This document shows positions 1 to 10,094 of a stretch of DNA of 64,000 bases, piece after piece (position 1 is the stretch's first letter; every line of letters begins with the position of its first letter). The notes below the pieces were generated by a model that searched no databases, had not been told where the DNA came from, and worked only from the letters and a program-made list of their open reading frames with translations. The position numbers were made by a program, and so were the translations under genes. The stretch spans positions 30,572-94,571 of the forward strand of contig CAYVHB010000010.1 of assembly GCA_964450865.1 (NCBI GenBank). Direction: 5' to 3'. This stretch comes from CAYVHB01 sp964450865 (GTDB lineage: Bacteria; Bacillota; Clostridia; Saccharofermentanales; UBA5734).

Positions 1-1401
1 ACTGTAAATATTCCTGGTATTAAGGAAAATCGCGTCTGGATGGATTCTGATGTTCGTTCTAGTTTTATTCAGTACACCCTTTGGCAGCAAAATGAGAAGC
101 GCCTTTGTTATGTAACTGGTAAAAACATTCCATTCATTGAAAAGCACCCAAAGAAAATTATCAATACATTAGCAAATGCCAAGCTTATTTCTGCCAATGA
201 TAACTCTGGTTTCACGTATCGAGGCCGCTTTTCCGAGGGAGGTCAAGCAGTCAGCATCGGTTATGATACTTCTCTAAAAGCTCACAACGCATTGCGATGG
301 TTAGTCCAAACAAGAGGCAGACGATTTGATACCAAGGTAATCCTCGCTTGGGATACCGGAAACAATAATATCCCTTCTCCAGTTGATAGCAGTGAAGATG
401 CTTTTGGTGAGGAATCAGGACGAAGCGCTGCTGACTTATTACAGGAGTCTGATGTACGGACGGACCGGCGCTATTCCGTTGCATTCAACAAAGCAGTAGC
501 CTGTTTCAGTCACACTGATCCGGGATTCCATGGAGAAATTATTGTTATGGCTTTGGACTGTTCAACAGTTGGCAGATTGTCAATCACCTATTACCGTGAA
601 TTACGACGAAGCGAATATATTGACAGAATTACCAACTGGTATAACACGTGTGTATGGTTGCTTCCTGGCAGAAATAATGAGGAAAAGCGATCCTATGTAT
701 ATCTGGGGACACCGTCCGCTAATGATATTGCCCAGGCTGTCTACGGAAGCAAGGGTAGCGACAAATTGAAGAAATCGGTTCCTGAGCGACTGTTTGCCAG
801 TATCTTTGATGGCGTCAGCTTGCCAGAAGATCTGATCCTGGCGACTGCGCGCAGGGCATCCAATCCGGTTTCTATGGAATGGTGGGAATGGAATAAAACG
901 CTTTGCATAGCTTGTGCATTGTATAAAAAGAAATATGAAAAGGAGGGCTACACATTGGCACTTGATGAGAACCGAACTGATCGTAGTTACTTGTTCGGAA
1001 GGTTGCTGGCTGTTGCAGATCAAATTGAGAGATGGGCATTGTCCGGCGAGGATCGGGAAACTAATGCGATGCGGTACATGAATGTCTTTTCTAAAAAGCC
1101 AGTTGATACCTGGCGGGTCATTTCTGAACGGTTACGGCCTTATCAGTCTCGACTGAAAGGGAAGGCAGCACGTTACAACGATCTGATTACCAGTATTACC
1201 GATCGCTTTTTATCCGGTGAGTTCGACAAAAAACCGGAAGAGTCCCTGAACGGAGCATATCTGCTTGGGTTTCATAACCAACGCCAGGTATTTATCAACG
1301 AACGGGATGAAAGAAAGCGCCAGATTGAAGCGGCCAAACTGCGTGGACAGCAAATCGACATTGATGACGACAATGCAATTATGGGAGGTACAGAACAATG
1401 A
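1..1401 (+). CDS. cas8c: Cas8c (Csd1), type I-C Cascade large subunit, 5' partial
   Basis: Large subunit of the type I-C surveillance complex, which in this family recognises the PAM and helps load target DNA. The reading frame is open from base 1 with no stop, so the N-terminus lies outside the window; 466 residues are visible, against about 570-620 for the family. The first internal ATG, at 40, has no ribosome binding site and is not the start. Identity rests on the resemblance of the C-terminal part to Csd1 and on the gene order: cas7c starts inside its stop codon (ATGA, 4-base overlap), followed by cas4, cas1 and cas2. In type I-C loci cas3 and cas5c normally precede this gene and would be just upstream of the window. 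Base composition is more A/T-rich than the metabolic genes to the right. Confidence 0.93.
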   Translation, partial: TVNIPGIKENRVWMDSDVRSSFIQYTLWQQNEKRLCYVTGKNIPFIEKHPKKIINTLANAKLISANDNSGFTYRGRFSEGGQAVSIGYDTSLKAHNALRWLVQTRGRRFDTKVILAWDTGNNNIPSPVDSSEDAFGEESGRSAADLLQESDVRTDRRYSVAFNKAVACFSHTDPGFHGEIIVMALDCSTVGRLSITYYRELRRSEYIDRITNWYNTCVWLLPGRNNEEKRSYVYLGTPSANDIAQAVYGSKGSDKLKKSVPERLFASIFDGVSLPEDLILATARRASNPVSMEWWEWNKTLCIACALYKKKYEKEGYTLALDENRTDRSYLFGRLLAVADQIERWALSGEDRETNAMRYMNVFSKKPVDTWRVISERLRPYQSRLKGKAARYNDLITSITDRFLSGEFDKKPEESLNGAYLLGFHNQRQVFINERDERKRQIEAAKLRGQQIDIDDDNAIMGGTEQ

Positions 1402-2267
1402 GTCTTGCTAACAAAATTGACTTCGCGGTAATCTTTACCGTTCACAACGCGAATCCGAACGGTGACCCTCTTAACGGCAATCGTCCCCGAATTGATTATA
1501 ATGGTTTTGGCGAGGTATCCGATGTTTGTCTGAAACGCAAGTTGCGTAATCGCCTGCAAGATATGGGTGAATCCATTTTCGTGCAATCTGATGATCGGCG
1601 CGTTGATGAGTATCGCAGTTTAAAAGAGCGTGCTGAGGGTTGTGATTCTCTGATGAAAGTCAATAACGGCAAAAACCCCGCCCTTTTCGCCAAAGTTGCT
1701 TGTGACTATTGGTTTGATGTACGTGCCTTTGGTCAAGTCTTTGCCTACAAAGCACTGGGAAAGGCTTCAGACGTTTCAATTGGAGTTCGTGGTCCAGTTT
1801 CCATTCAGAGTGCTGTTAGCATTACACCGGTCATGTTATCCGAAATGCAAATTACCAAAAGCGTTAATAACGAACCATCCTCAAAAGGAGATCGAAAATC
1901 GTCCGATACGATGGGAACGAAACATCGTGTGGACTTTGGCGTCTATGTTACCTATGGTAGTATCAATACGCAGCTTGCAGCAAAAACTGGTTTTAATGAT
2001 CCTGATGCCATGAAGATTCTCGAAGCATTGAAGTCTTTGTTTGAAAATGACACTTCCGCCGCTCGTCCGGACGGTACGATGGAAGTCGTGCGCGTTTATT
2101 GGTGGCAACACAATTGTCCGACTGGTCAGTTCTCGTCAGCAAAAGTTCACCGTAGCCTGCAAATTAAACCTAAGGACGGTGTCAGCGAGCTGCGCAGGAT
2201 TGAGGACTTCGACATCATCCTTTCTAATCTGGAGGGGCTTGTGCCACAAATCTGTGACGGCGTTTAA
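1398..2267 (+). CDS. cas7c: Cas7c (Csd2), type I-C Cascade backbone
   Basis: Backbone protein that polymerises along the crRNA in the type I-C complex. 289 residues, normal for Csd2. The N-terminus carries the family pattern NANPNGDPLNGNRPR (residues about 17-31), followed by a DVCLKRKLRNR helix. The ATG at 1398 overlaps the cas8c stop by 4 bases, so the two are translationally coupled. Its 3' end overlaps the likely cas4 start at 2254. Clear family assignment from sequence and position. Confidence 0.95.
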   Translation: MSLANKIDFAVIFTVHNANPNGDPLNGNRPRIDYNGFGEVSDVCLKRKLRNRLQDMGESIFVQSDDRRVDEYRSLKERAEGCDSLMKVNNGKNPALFAKVACDYWFDVRAFGQVFAYKALGKASDVSIGVRGPVSIQSAVSITPVMLSEMQITKSVNNEPSSKGDRKSSDTMGTKHRVDFGVYVTYGSINTQLAAKTGFNDPDAMKILEALKSLFENDTSAARPDGTMEVVRVYWWQHNCPTGQFSSAKVHRSLQIKPKDGVSELRRIEDFDIILSNLEGLVPQICDGV

Positions 2268-2934
2268 AAACGCAACAACATATGCAGAAGAAGATTTCCT
2301 GGCTTTATCAGGAATACAACATTTTTCTTTTTGTCGTAGACAATGGGCCTTGATTCATATCGAGCAACAGTGGCTGGAAAACCTACGAACGATCGAAGGC
2401 GGCTTTCTTCATGAAAAGGCCCATGAAGGAACCGTTGAAAAGCGCGGTAACATCATCATATCAAGAGGGCTGCAGATATACTCAGCCACTCTTGGCATAC
2501 GGGGTGTCTGCGATGTGGTTGAGTTTCATAAGGATCCAAACGGGGTGCCCCTCTCCACGCGAGAGGGGCTATTCCAGCCTATTCCCGTAGAGTACAAACG
2601 TGGAATGCCGAAGGACGGTGACCATGACCTGCTTCAGCTTTGTGCTCAGGCCATGTGTCTTGAAGAAATGCTGTTATGTAGCATCCCCGTTGGTTACGTT
2701 TATTATGGCGAGACCAAGAAACGTCTGACCGTTCAACTGGGTGATGCATTGCGCGAACAGGTTCGGGATATGTTACGTGAAATGCATGACATGTACCATC
2801 GTCGGTTTACACCAAAAGTTAAGCCTGCAGCACGTTGTAAAGCTTGTTCGCTTTCGGATGTTTGTCTGCCTATTTTGTGTAAAAGTTTATCGGTAGATGA
2901 TTATCTGAAACAAAAATTGGGAGAGATAGAGTAA
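2254..2934 (+). CDS. cas4: Cas4, RecB-like nuclease with Fe-S cluster
   Basis: Works with Cas1-Cas2 during spacer acquisition; in type I-C it trims prespacers and selects those next to a PAM. The frame is open upstream into cas7c, but the protein begins most sensibly at GTG 2254, 16 bases after GGAGGGG (2231-2237), giving 226 residues; TTG 2239 is too close to that site. Visible features are Cys27 in FCRRQW and the C-terminal cluster Cys195, Cys198 and Cys204 (CKACSLSDVC), the usual four Fe-S ligands. RecB-type nuclease elements are GVCDVVEF, PVEYKRG and the glutamine in LLQLCAQA. The end overlaps cas1 by one base (TAATG). Alternative starts are possible because the coupling is tight. Confidence 0.93.
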   Translation: MTAFKNATTYAEEDFLALSGIQHFSFCRRQWALIHIEQQWLENLRTIEGGFLHEKAHEGTVEKRGNIIISRGLQIYSATLGIRGVCDVVEFHKDPNGVPLSTREGLFQPIPVEYKRGMPKDGDHDLLQLCAQAMCLEEMLLCSIPVGYVYYGETKKRLTVQLGDALREQVRDMLREMHDMYHRRFTPKVKPAARCKACSLSDVCLPILCKSLSVDDYLKQKLGEIE

Positions 2935-3965
2935 TGCGCAAGCTCTTAAATACGCTTTATGTCACATCGCCGGATTGTTATCTGGCACTGGATGGCGAAA
3001 ATGTTGTAGTTCGTCGGGATGAAGCAGAATTGGTGCGGTTACCGCTGCATAATCTGGAAGGGATTGTAACGTTTGGCTATACCGGTGCCAGTCCGGCGAT
3101 AATGGGTGCCTGTGCCGAAAGGAATATTTCCCTATGTTTCATGACCCAGCATGGCCGATTTATAGCAAGGGTTGTTGGTGAAGTACGAGGCAATGTGACA
3201 CTGCGCAAAATTCAGAATAATATATCCCAAAGCGAAATGGACTCAGCCAGAGTTGCCAGAAATATGCTTATCGGCAAACTATTCAACACTCGCTGGGTCA
3301 TTGAACGAGCAACTCGTGACCATTCGCTGCAAATTGATGTCGGTAAATTGAAAGATGCCTCCCTGCATCTTCAAAACTCGATCCTAGGCATACAATCCGC
3401 CTCAAATCTAGGCGAAATGCGTGGTATAGAGGGCGAAGCTGCTTCTGTTTATTTTCACGTTTTTGATGATTTGATACTGCAACAAAAGGACGCATTTAAT
3501 TTCCATGGACGCACGAAGCGACCACCCATGGACAATGTCAATGCCATGCTATCATTTGGTTATACCTTGTTGGCTAATGAAACCGCTGCAGCTCTGGAGA
3601 CCGTCGGTCTTGATCCTTATGTCGGATTCTTGCATCGTGACCGGCCAGGACGGATTTCACTGGCATTGGATCTGATGGAAGAGCTGCGGGCGGTCTTTGC
3701 GGACCGTTTTGTAATATCTCTGATCAATAGGCGTGAAATTAGTAAAGAAGGATTCATTACCCGTGAAAATGGATCAGTAATTATGGATACTGAAACGCGT
3801 AAAAAGTTACTGTCGGCCTGGCAAGTTCGAAAGCAAGAGGTAATAACTCACCCATTCTTAGACGAGAAAATCCCTTGGGGACTGGTTCCATACGCTCAGG
3901 CTATGTTACTAGCACGGTATTTACGGGGCGATCTGGATGCGTATCCACCATTCATGTGGAAATAA
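2934..3965 (+). CDS. cas1: Cas1 integrase, type I-C
   Basis: Metal-dependent integrase that, with Cas2, inserts new spacers at the leader end of the array. 343 residues, full length for type I-C Cas1. Catalytic positions are visible: Glu166 in GIEGEAA, His234 in FLHRDRPGR, and Asp246 in the following SLALDLMEE helix. The start ATG shares its A with the cas4 stop. All key residues are present, so the acquisition machinery looks intact, consistent with the long array downstream. Confidence 0.96.
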   Translation: MRKLLNTLYVTSPDCYLALDGENVVVRRDEAELVRLPLHNLEGIVTFGYTGASPAIMGACAERNISLCFMTQHGRFIARVVGEVRGNVTLRKIQNNISQSEMDSARVARNMLIGKLFNTRWVIERATRDHSLQIDVGKLKDASLHLQNSILGIQSASNLGEMRGIEGEAASVYFHVFDDLILQQKDAFNFHGRTKRPPMDNVNAMLSFGYTLLANETAAALETVGLDPYVGFLHRDRPGRISLALDLMEELRAVFADRFVISLINRREISKEGFITRENGSVIMDTETRKKLLSAWQVRKQEVITHPFLDEKIPWGLVPYAQAMLLARYLRGDLDAYPPFMWK

Positions 3966-4078
3966 CAGGAGGATACATCAATAGACACTCAACACAAATG
4001 CTGACATTATCGCAGGTTCTCGTTGTTCAATAAATTATTGTCACCGTACGACTATTTAAATACAGGAGGTGATTGGCA

Positions 4079-4369
4079 ATGCTGGTTCTGATTACATATG
4101 ATGTAAATACGGAAACCGCATCTGGAAGACGGCGGCTCAGGCAGGTTGCCAAGCAATGTGTAAATTATGGTACAAGGGTTCAAAACTCGGTTTTCGAATG
4201 TGTACTGGATAGTGCAAAACTGGCGCAAGTCCAACATGTTCTTGAGCAAATTATTGATAAGAATGTAGATAGTCTGCGCTTTTATAATCTGGGTAATAGC
4301 TATCAGAGTAAAATTATCCACATGGGTACCAAACCATCCTTCTCGGTAGAGGATCCCCTTATAATCTAG
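4079..4369 (+). CDS. cas2: Cas2, adaptation complex subunit
   Basis: Small ferredoxin-fold protein that bridges two Cas1 dimers during spacer integration. 96 residues, typical for type I-C. The first strand MLVLITYDV carries conserved Asp8. ATG 4079 is chosen because AGGAGGT at 4064-4070 lies 8 bases upstream; an in-frame TTG at 4073 is only 2 bases from that site. Unlike the other cas genes, cas2 is separated from cas1 by 113 bp. That gap contains a second strong ribosome binding site (AGGAGG, 3967-3972) followed 8 bases later by ATA rather than ATG and a stop after 7 codons. Confidence 0.95.
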   Translation: MLVLITYDVNTETASGRRRLRQVAKQCVNYGTRVQNSVFECVLDSAKLAQVQHVLEQIIDKNVDSLRFYNLGNSYQSKIIHMGTKPSFSVEDPLII

Positions 4370-4539
4370 TGCGAACTCCATATACACGAAATATTACCAG
4401 AAGACTCGCACCGGAAAATGACGTATTTTCCCTCGCACTTTGGCAAGTGAATATGGTTTAATGAACATATAGGTCTCAAAATTACCGGATTTTTGTATAA
4501 TATGTTTGATAACTGACAGAAATCATGTGCATAATTGCG
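4370..4539 (+). promoter_or_regulatory. CRISPR leader
   Basis: 170 bp between the cas2 stop and the first repeat, A/T-rich and without a gene. A TATAAT at 4496-4501 could be the -10 box of the pre-crRNA promoter, placing the transcript start about 32 bases before the first repeat. No good -35 box is visible 17 bp upstream. The leader position next to cas2 sets the array direction: newest spacers near 4540, oldest near 10094. Confidence 0.75.
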
Positions 4540-7500
4540 GTCGCTCCCCACGCGGGGGGCGTGGATTGAAATCAGCCTGAAGCCTACCGCAACCTGGAAA
4601 GCCGAAGTCGCTCCCCACGCGGGGGGCGTGGATTGAAATCGGGGCATACAGCGCGTCGGCCTGGATCTTGGCGTCGCTCCCCACGCGGGGGGCGTGGATT
4701 GAAATAGGTAGTTATTGCCGGCACGAACATGGCTGACGAAGTCGCTCCCCACGCGGGGGGCGTGGATTGAAATTGCATGGCACCAATGACTTGAGTTATC
4801 AAAGCATGTCGCTCCCCACGCGGGGGGCGTGGATTGAAATGCGCCAGCCGTCCGGGTCGCCATACTTATTGGTACGTCGCTCCCCACGCGGGGGGCGTGG
4901 ATTGAAATTGGATGCGCTGGAAGCCAGTGTCGACGAAAACGGAGTCGCTCCCCACGCGGGGGGCGTGGATTGAAATACGCTTAGGCGCAGCGCAGAACCA
5001 ACAACGATTTGTCGCTCCCCACGCGGGGGGCGTGGATTGAAATAATTGACGTGTCGATATTGGTCAGCCGCCTGATGGTCGCTCCCCACGCGGGGGGCGT
5101 GGATTGAAATCAGAGCGATCGCGTTAAAAGTCCAGAGGATAGCGGTCGCTCCCCACGCGGGGGGCGTGGATTGAAATGGACAGGTTGCCGATTGAGTACG
5201 ACTTGACACCGTCGCTCCCCACGCGGGGGGCGTGGATTGAAATCAATCGTCCATATCACCTCACTGCCGGAGCGGCTGTCGCTCCCCACGCGGGGGGCGT
5301 GGATTGAAATTCCATCAGCAAAGCGGCACAGGACGCGGTTATTAGGTCGCTCCCCACGCGGGGGGCGTGGATTGAAATCCATGATCAAGCAGACTGCACC
5401 GGCGGCGCCGCCAGGTCGCTCCCCACGCGGGGGGCGTGGATTGAAATCGGGTCAGCCCAGACGGATGCCGCCAGCATAAGTCGTCGCTCCCCACGCGGGG
5501 GGCGTGGATTGAAATCGTCTGGGTGTGCGCTAAAAAGATTACAGTCAGGGTCGCTCCCCACGCGGGGGGCGTGGATTGAAATAATCAGGGCAGCGACCAG
5601 TGACGTGATGATCTGGAGTCGCTCCCCACGCGGGGGGCGTGGATTGAAATCTCAACATGTGCGGCGGGCTCGGCGGCGGTCGTTCCGTCGCTCCCCACGC
5701 GGGGGGCGTGGATTGAAATCGACAGACATCAGGCTGATGCGCCAGTGCATACGCCCGTCGCTCCCCACGCGGGGGGCGTGGATTGAAATCTCAATCTTGA
5801 AATATGGTCTGAATTATGGAAACGTCGCTCCCCACGCGGGGGGCGTGGATTGAAATTAAAAGTTAATAGGGTGGGGTGTCGCGGGCGAGGTCGCTCCCCA
5901 CGCGGGGGGCGTGGATTGAAATTTGCGCTCGGTGCGGGTCCTGCTGCTCTCCGGCCGTCGCTCCCCACGCGGGGGGCGTGGATTGAAATTTCTCGGGAAT
6001 ACTCTTGCTATCATTTGCCCTCGTCGCTCCCCACGCGGGGGGCGTGGATTGAAATATCTTTACCCCCAAATCCATGCGACCAGCGCCAGTCGCTCCCCAC
6101 GCGGGGGGCGTGGATTGAAATAAGGTTTAGCAACAGCATGACAAAATCAATGACGCTGGTCGCTCCCCACGCGGGGGGCGTGGATTGAAATATCCCGGCG
6201 GCGTAGTCGTGGGCGACCGCCTGTCGCGTCGCTCCCCACGCGGGGGGCGTGGATTGAAATGTCAAATAACGCGACGACCATGCCGCCTTGCCTCCGTCGC
6301 TCCCCACGCGGGGGGCGTGGATTGAAATTGTCTGGGTGTGCGCTAAAAAGATTACAGTCAGGGTCGCTCCCCACGCGGGGGGCGTGGATTGAAATCCCGG
6401 ACGAAACGTCTGAACTCGGGGTTGCCATGTCGCTCCCCACGCGGGGGGCGTGGATTGAAATAAAAGAGACAGCAACAGAACAATTAACTGCAAACGTCGC
6501 TCCCCACGCGGGGGGCGTGGATTGAAATGGTGTCGGTGGCTTCGAAAGGCATCCACGACAACGTCGCTCCCCACGCGGGGGGCGTGGATTGAAATCTTGC
6601 ACCCACTTAATCGGAGCCACATTAATGCCGTCGCTCCCCACGCGGGGGGCGTGGATTGAAATTTTGGTCGCGTAGTAGCCGCCAGCGTCAGTAATCGTCG
6701 CTCCCCACGCGGGGGGCGTGGATTGAAATTTCTTGGGTCATGATTTATCCCCTTTTGTCCTACGGTCGCTCCCCACGCGGGGGGCGTGGATTGAAATATC
6801 CCGGCGGCGTAGTCGTGGGCGACCGCCTGTGTCGCTCCCCACGCGGGGGGCGTGGATTGAAATGTATGTGCACACGTCCGACTGGTTGTTCCGCAAGGTC
6901 GCTCCCCACGCGGGGGGCGTGGATTGAAATAGGTGATAGGTCGGCATCATCAGTCTCGACCTCGCGTCGCTCCCCACGCGGGGGGCGTGGATTGAAATAT
7001 CAAAGCAGAAGCTGTCCAGAAATGCGCGTCGAGGTCGCTCCCCACGCGGGGGGCGTGGATTGAAATTTGGTAAACCTCCATATACCACCCATTTATCAAA
7101 GTCGCTCCCCACGCGGGGGGCGTGGATTGAAATTTACAAGGCGATGATGGACGCCATCGAACAGCGGTCGCTCCCCACGCGGGGGGCGTGGATTGAAATC
7201 TACTTGAAGACTGCCGCCTACGGCGAAATTGCCGTCGCTCCCCACGCGGGGGGCGTGGATTGAAATTGGTAGACCATCTCGCGCTTGGACGGCAGCTGGA
7301 TGTCGCTCCCCACGCGGGGGGCGTGGATTGAAATTTAATGGTGGTTTCGTCTGCTTTCGGGATCAGGAGTCGCTCCCCACGCGGGGGGCGTGGATTGAAA
7401 TAGCCATTGCCGCACACCCTCGCGGCATGCTTTTGTGTCGCTCCCCACGCGGGGGGCGTGGATTGAAATTATTCGCAAAAATAACACCTTGCATGGAAAA

Positions 7501-10094
7501 CGGGTCGCTCCCCACGCGGGGGGCGTGGATTGAAATCAATCATGTTTTTCCCAGTCGTCCATATCACCTCGTCGCTCCCCACGCGGGGGGCGTGGATTGA
7601 AATAATGAAAAGAAATACGGACAGCCCTGGATCTGCAAGTCGCTCCCCACGCGGGGGGCGTGGATTGAAATTCGGCAGTGACCCGGTTACCTTCTGCGGT
7701 TACAGTCGCTCCCCACGCGGGGGGCGTGGATTGAAATAAGCAGGACGTCGAGGTTTCCTACTTGAAGACTGGTCGCTCCCCACGCGGGGGGCGTGGATTG
7801 AAATAACCAAGGCATTTAAGACCATCACCAGCGCAACTGGTCGCTCCCCACGCGGGGGGCGTGGATTGAAATAGGGCCGTCTGCATCCATGCGACCCTCT
7901 TGGATTGTCGCTCCCCACGCGGGGGGCGTGGATTGAAATTATGAAGATCTCGCGAAAACCGCAGGCGCGGAAGTCGCTCCCCACGCGGGGGGCGTGGATT
8001 GAAATGATGTCGGCAACCGAGAACAGCAGCTGCTTGGTGGTCGCTCCCCACGCGGGGGGCGTGGATTGAAATCGTGCCGTCATACACAAATACGGTCATC
8101 CCCAGACGTCGCTCCCCACGCGGGGGGCGTGGATTGAAATAAGGTACAGGTACAGTCCGGTGCACCAGACACGGTCGCTCCCCACGCGGGGGGCGTGGAT
8201 TGAAATGGCGGTTGTGTCCAGCGCGACGGTCGCCTGGTCACGTCGCTCCCCACGCGGGGGGCGTGGATTGAAATAGGTCGGCGTAAACATGATGCGCGGC
8301 GTAGTGGAGTCGCTCCCCACGCGGGGGGCGTGGATTGAAATTTGGATTTTACTCTCACAAGGAAGCTAATAAAAAAGTCGCTCCCCACGCGGGGGGCGTG
8401 GATTGAAATCACGCGGACCGAGGCCCACGCCGCCCTGGCCGACCGTCGCTCCCCACGCGGGGGGCGTGGATTGAAATTGCATTCTGCTCTCATTTCGTGG
8501 TCGTCCATTGTTGTCGCTCCCCACGCGGGGGGCGTGGATTGAAATCGGTCGAGTCGTAGACAGTCACGGCGATCGGCAGGTCGCTCCCCACGCGGGGGGC
8601 GTGGATTGAAATAGGGTAATCAAGGGCACGGCCACCACTGGCACACGTCGCTCCCCACGCGGGGGGCGTGGATTGAAATTACGTGGGCGCGACGGTCTAC
8701 AAGGTGCTCGGGAGTCGCTCCCCACGCGGGGGGCGTGGATTGAAATACGCCGGCTACAGCCCTCTATATCTCCCTGCACAGTCGCTCCCCACGCGGGGGG
8801 CGTGGATTGAAATTCGGTCAAATTTAATCATGACTTAAAATCCACCCTCGTCGCTCCCCACGCGGGGGGCGTGGATTGAAATAAAACCAATCACAGCGGT
8901 GTCATCGATCACATCGGTCGCTCCCCACGCGGGGGGCGTGGATTGAAATAGTGCAACGTGCGGTCGGACGTTGAGGGCCGGTGGTCGCTCCCCACGCGGG
9001 GGGCGTGGATTGAAATCGGCAGTCTCCAGCGATCCTGTCAACTGTTCGAGTCGCTCCCCACGCGGGGGGCGTGGATTGAAATGAGCTGAAAAAGTTGCTG
9101 ATCCGGGGCCACAGCAGTCGCTCCCCACGCGGGGGGCGTGGATTGAAATCTTGAAATCCAGCAGCTCCTCCAGCCGGTCGGCGAGTCGCTCCCCACGCGG
9201 GGGGCGTGGATTGAAATACGGCCCGGCTGGACAGCGTACAGGCCGCAGGAGGGTCGCTCCCCACGCGGGGGGCGTGGATTGAAATACCACTAACAACTTT
9301 GTCGTCGCAGGCTCTCTTGGTCGCTCCCCACGCGGGGGGCGTGGATTGAAATACGCGTTGGCTATACTGATGGCAGCAATAGCAATTGTCGCTCCCCACG
9401 CGGGGGGCGTGGATTGAAATTTAGGCAGCGGTGGACTTGAGCACGCCCGTGGCGTCGCTCCCCACGCGGGGGGCGTGGATTGAAATATCTCCTTACTCCG
9501 TTAGCTTTGCGGCCGTCAGGTCGCTCCCCACGCGGGGGGCGTGGATTGAAATTATAGCGCTCAGGCGTGGCCTGGCATCTGCGGTGGTCGCTCCCCACGC
9601 GGGGGGCGTGGATTGAAATAAAATTTGCAGAAAATGCAGGGCTGATAGATATGCAAGTCGCTCCCCACGCGGGGGGCGTGGATTGAAATCGAAGCAGCTG
9701 ACGACAGCGCAGGCGTCACAAATGTCGCTCCCCACGCGGGGGGCGTGGATTGAAATCTGTCCATGATTGGCGGGCTCAACGGTGGCGCGATGTCGCTCCC
9801 CACGCGGGGGGCGTGGATTGAAATTGAATTGCTGCAGGTCAGCAATTGCATGACCTGCAGGTCGCTCCCCACGCGGGGGGCGTGGATTGAAATTGCACCT
9901 ATGTCTATACCTGATACATCCAACCCAGGTCGCTCCCCACGCGGGGGGCGTGGATTGAAATGGTATGTCAATAGTAACATTAAAGCGAGCCCGGGCCGTC
10001 GCTCCCCACGCGGGGGCGTGGATTGAAATCTCTATCTCGAACACTGCCTTATCAATCGAAAAGTCGCTCCCCACGCGGGGGCGTGGATTGAAAT
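4540..10094 (+). CRISPR. Type I-C CRISPR array, 83 repeats and 82 spacers
   Basis: Counted by eye: 83 repeats start at 4540, 4607, 4673 and so on to 9998 and 10063. The first 81 are identical 33-mers starting GTCGCTCCCC, continuing ACGCGGGGGG and ending CGTGGATTGAAAT, the type I-C form. Cas5c normally cuts such repeats into crRNAs, because type I-C lacks Cas6. CGCTCCCC can pair with GGGGGGCG (one G-T pair) around an ACGC loop. The last two repeats have five instead of six Gs (32 nt), marking the old, trailer end. Spacers are 33-37 nt, mean about 34. Two pairs of spacers are near-duplicates (spacers 15/27 and 25/34) and two pairs overlap in sequence (11/45 and 40/48). No spacer is recognised as matching a named phage. 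Confidence 0.99.

Noticed and set aside
6056..7906. Shared 12-mer ATCCATGCGACC in spacers 23 and 50
   Set aside because: Flanks differ and the match is not at spacer ends; it could be chance or a common protein motif, so it is not claimed as overlap.
4584..10026. Dozens of open frames on both strands encoding repeated SLPTRGAWIEI, RSPRGGRGLK or FNPRPPRGER units
   Set aside because: They are translations of the CRISPR repeat in different frames, not proteins.
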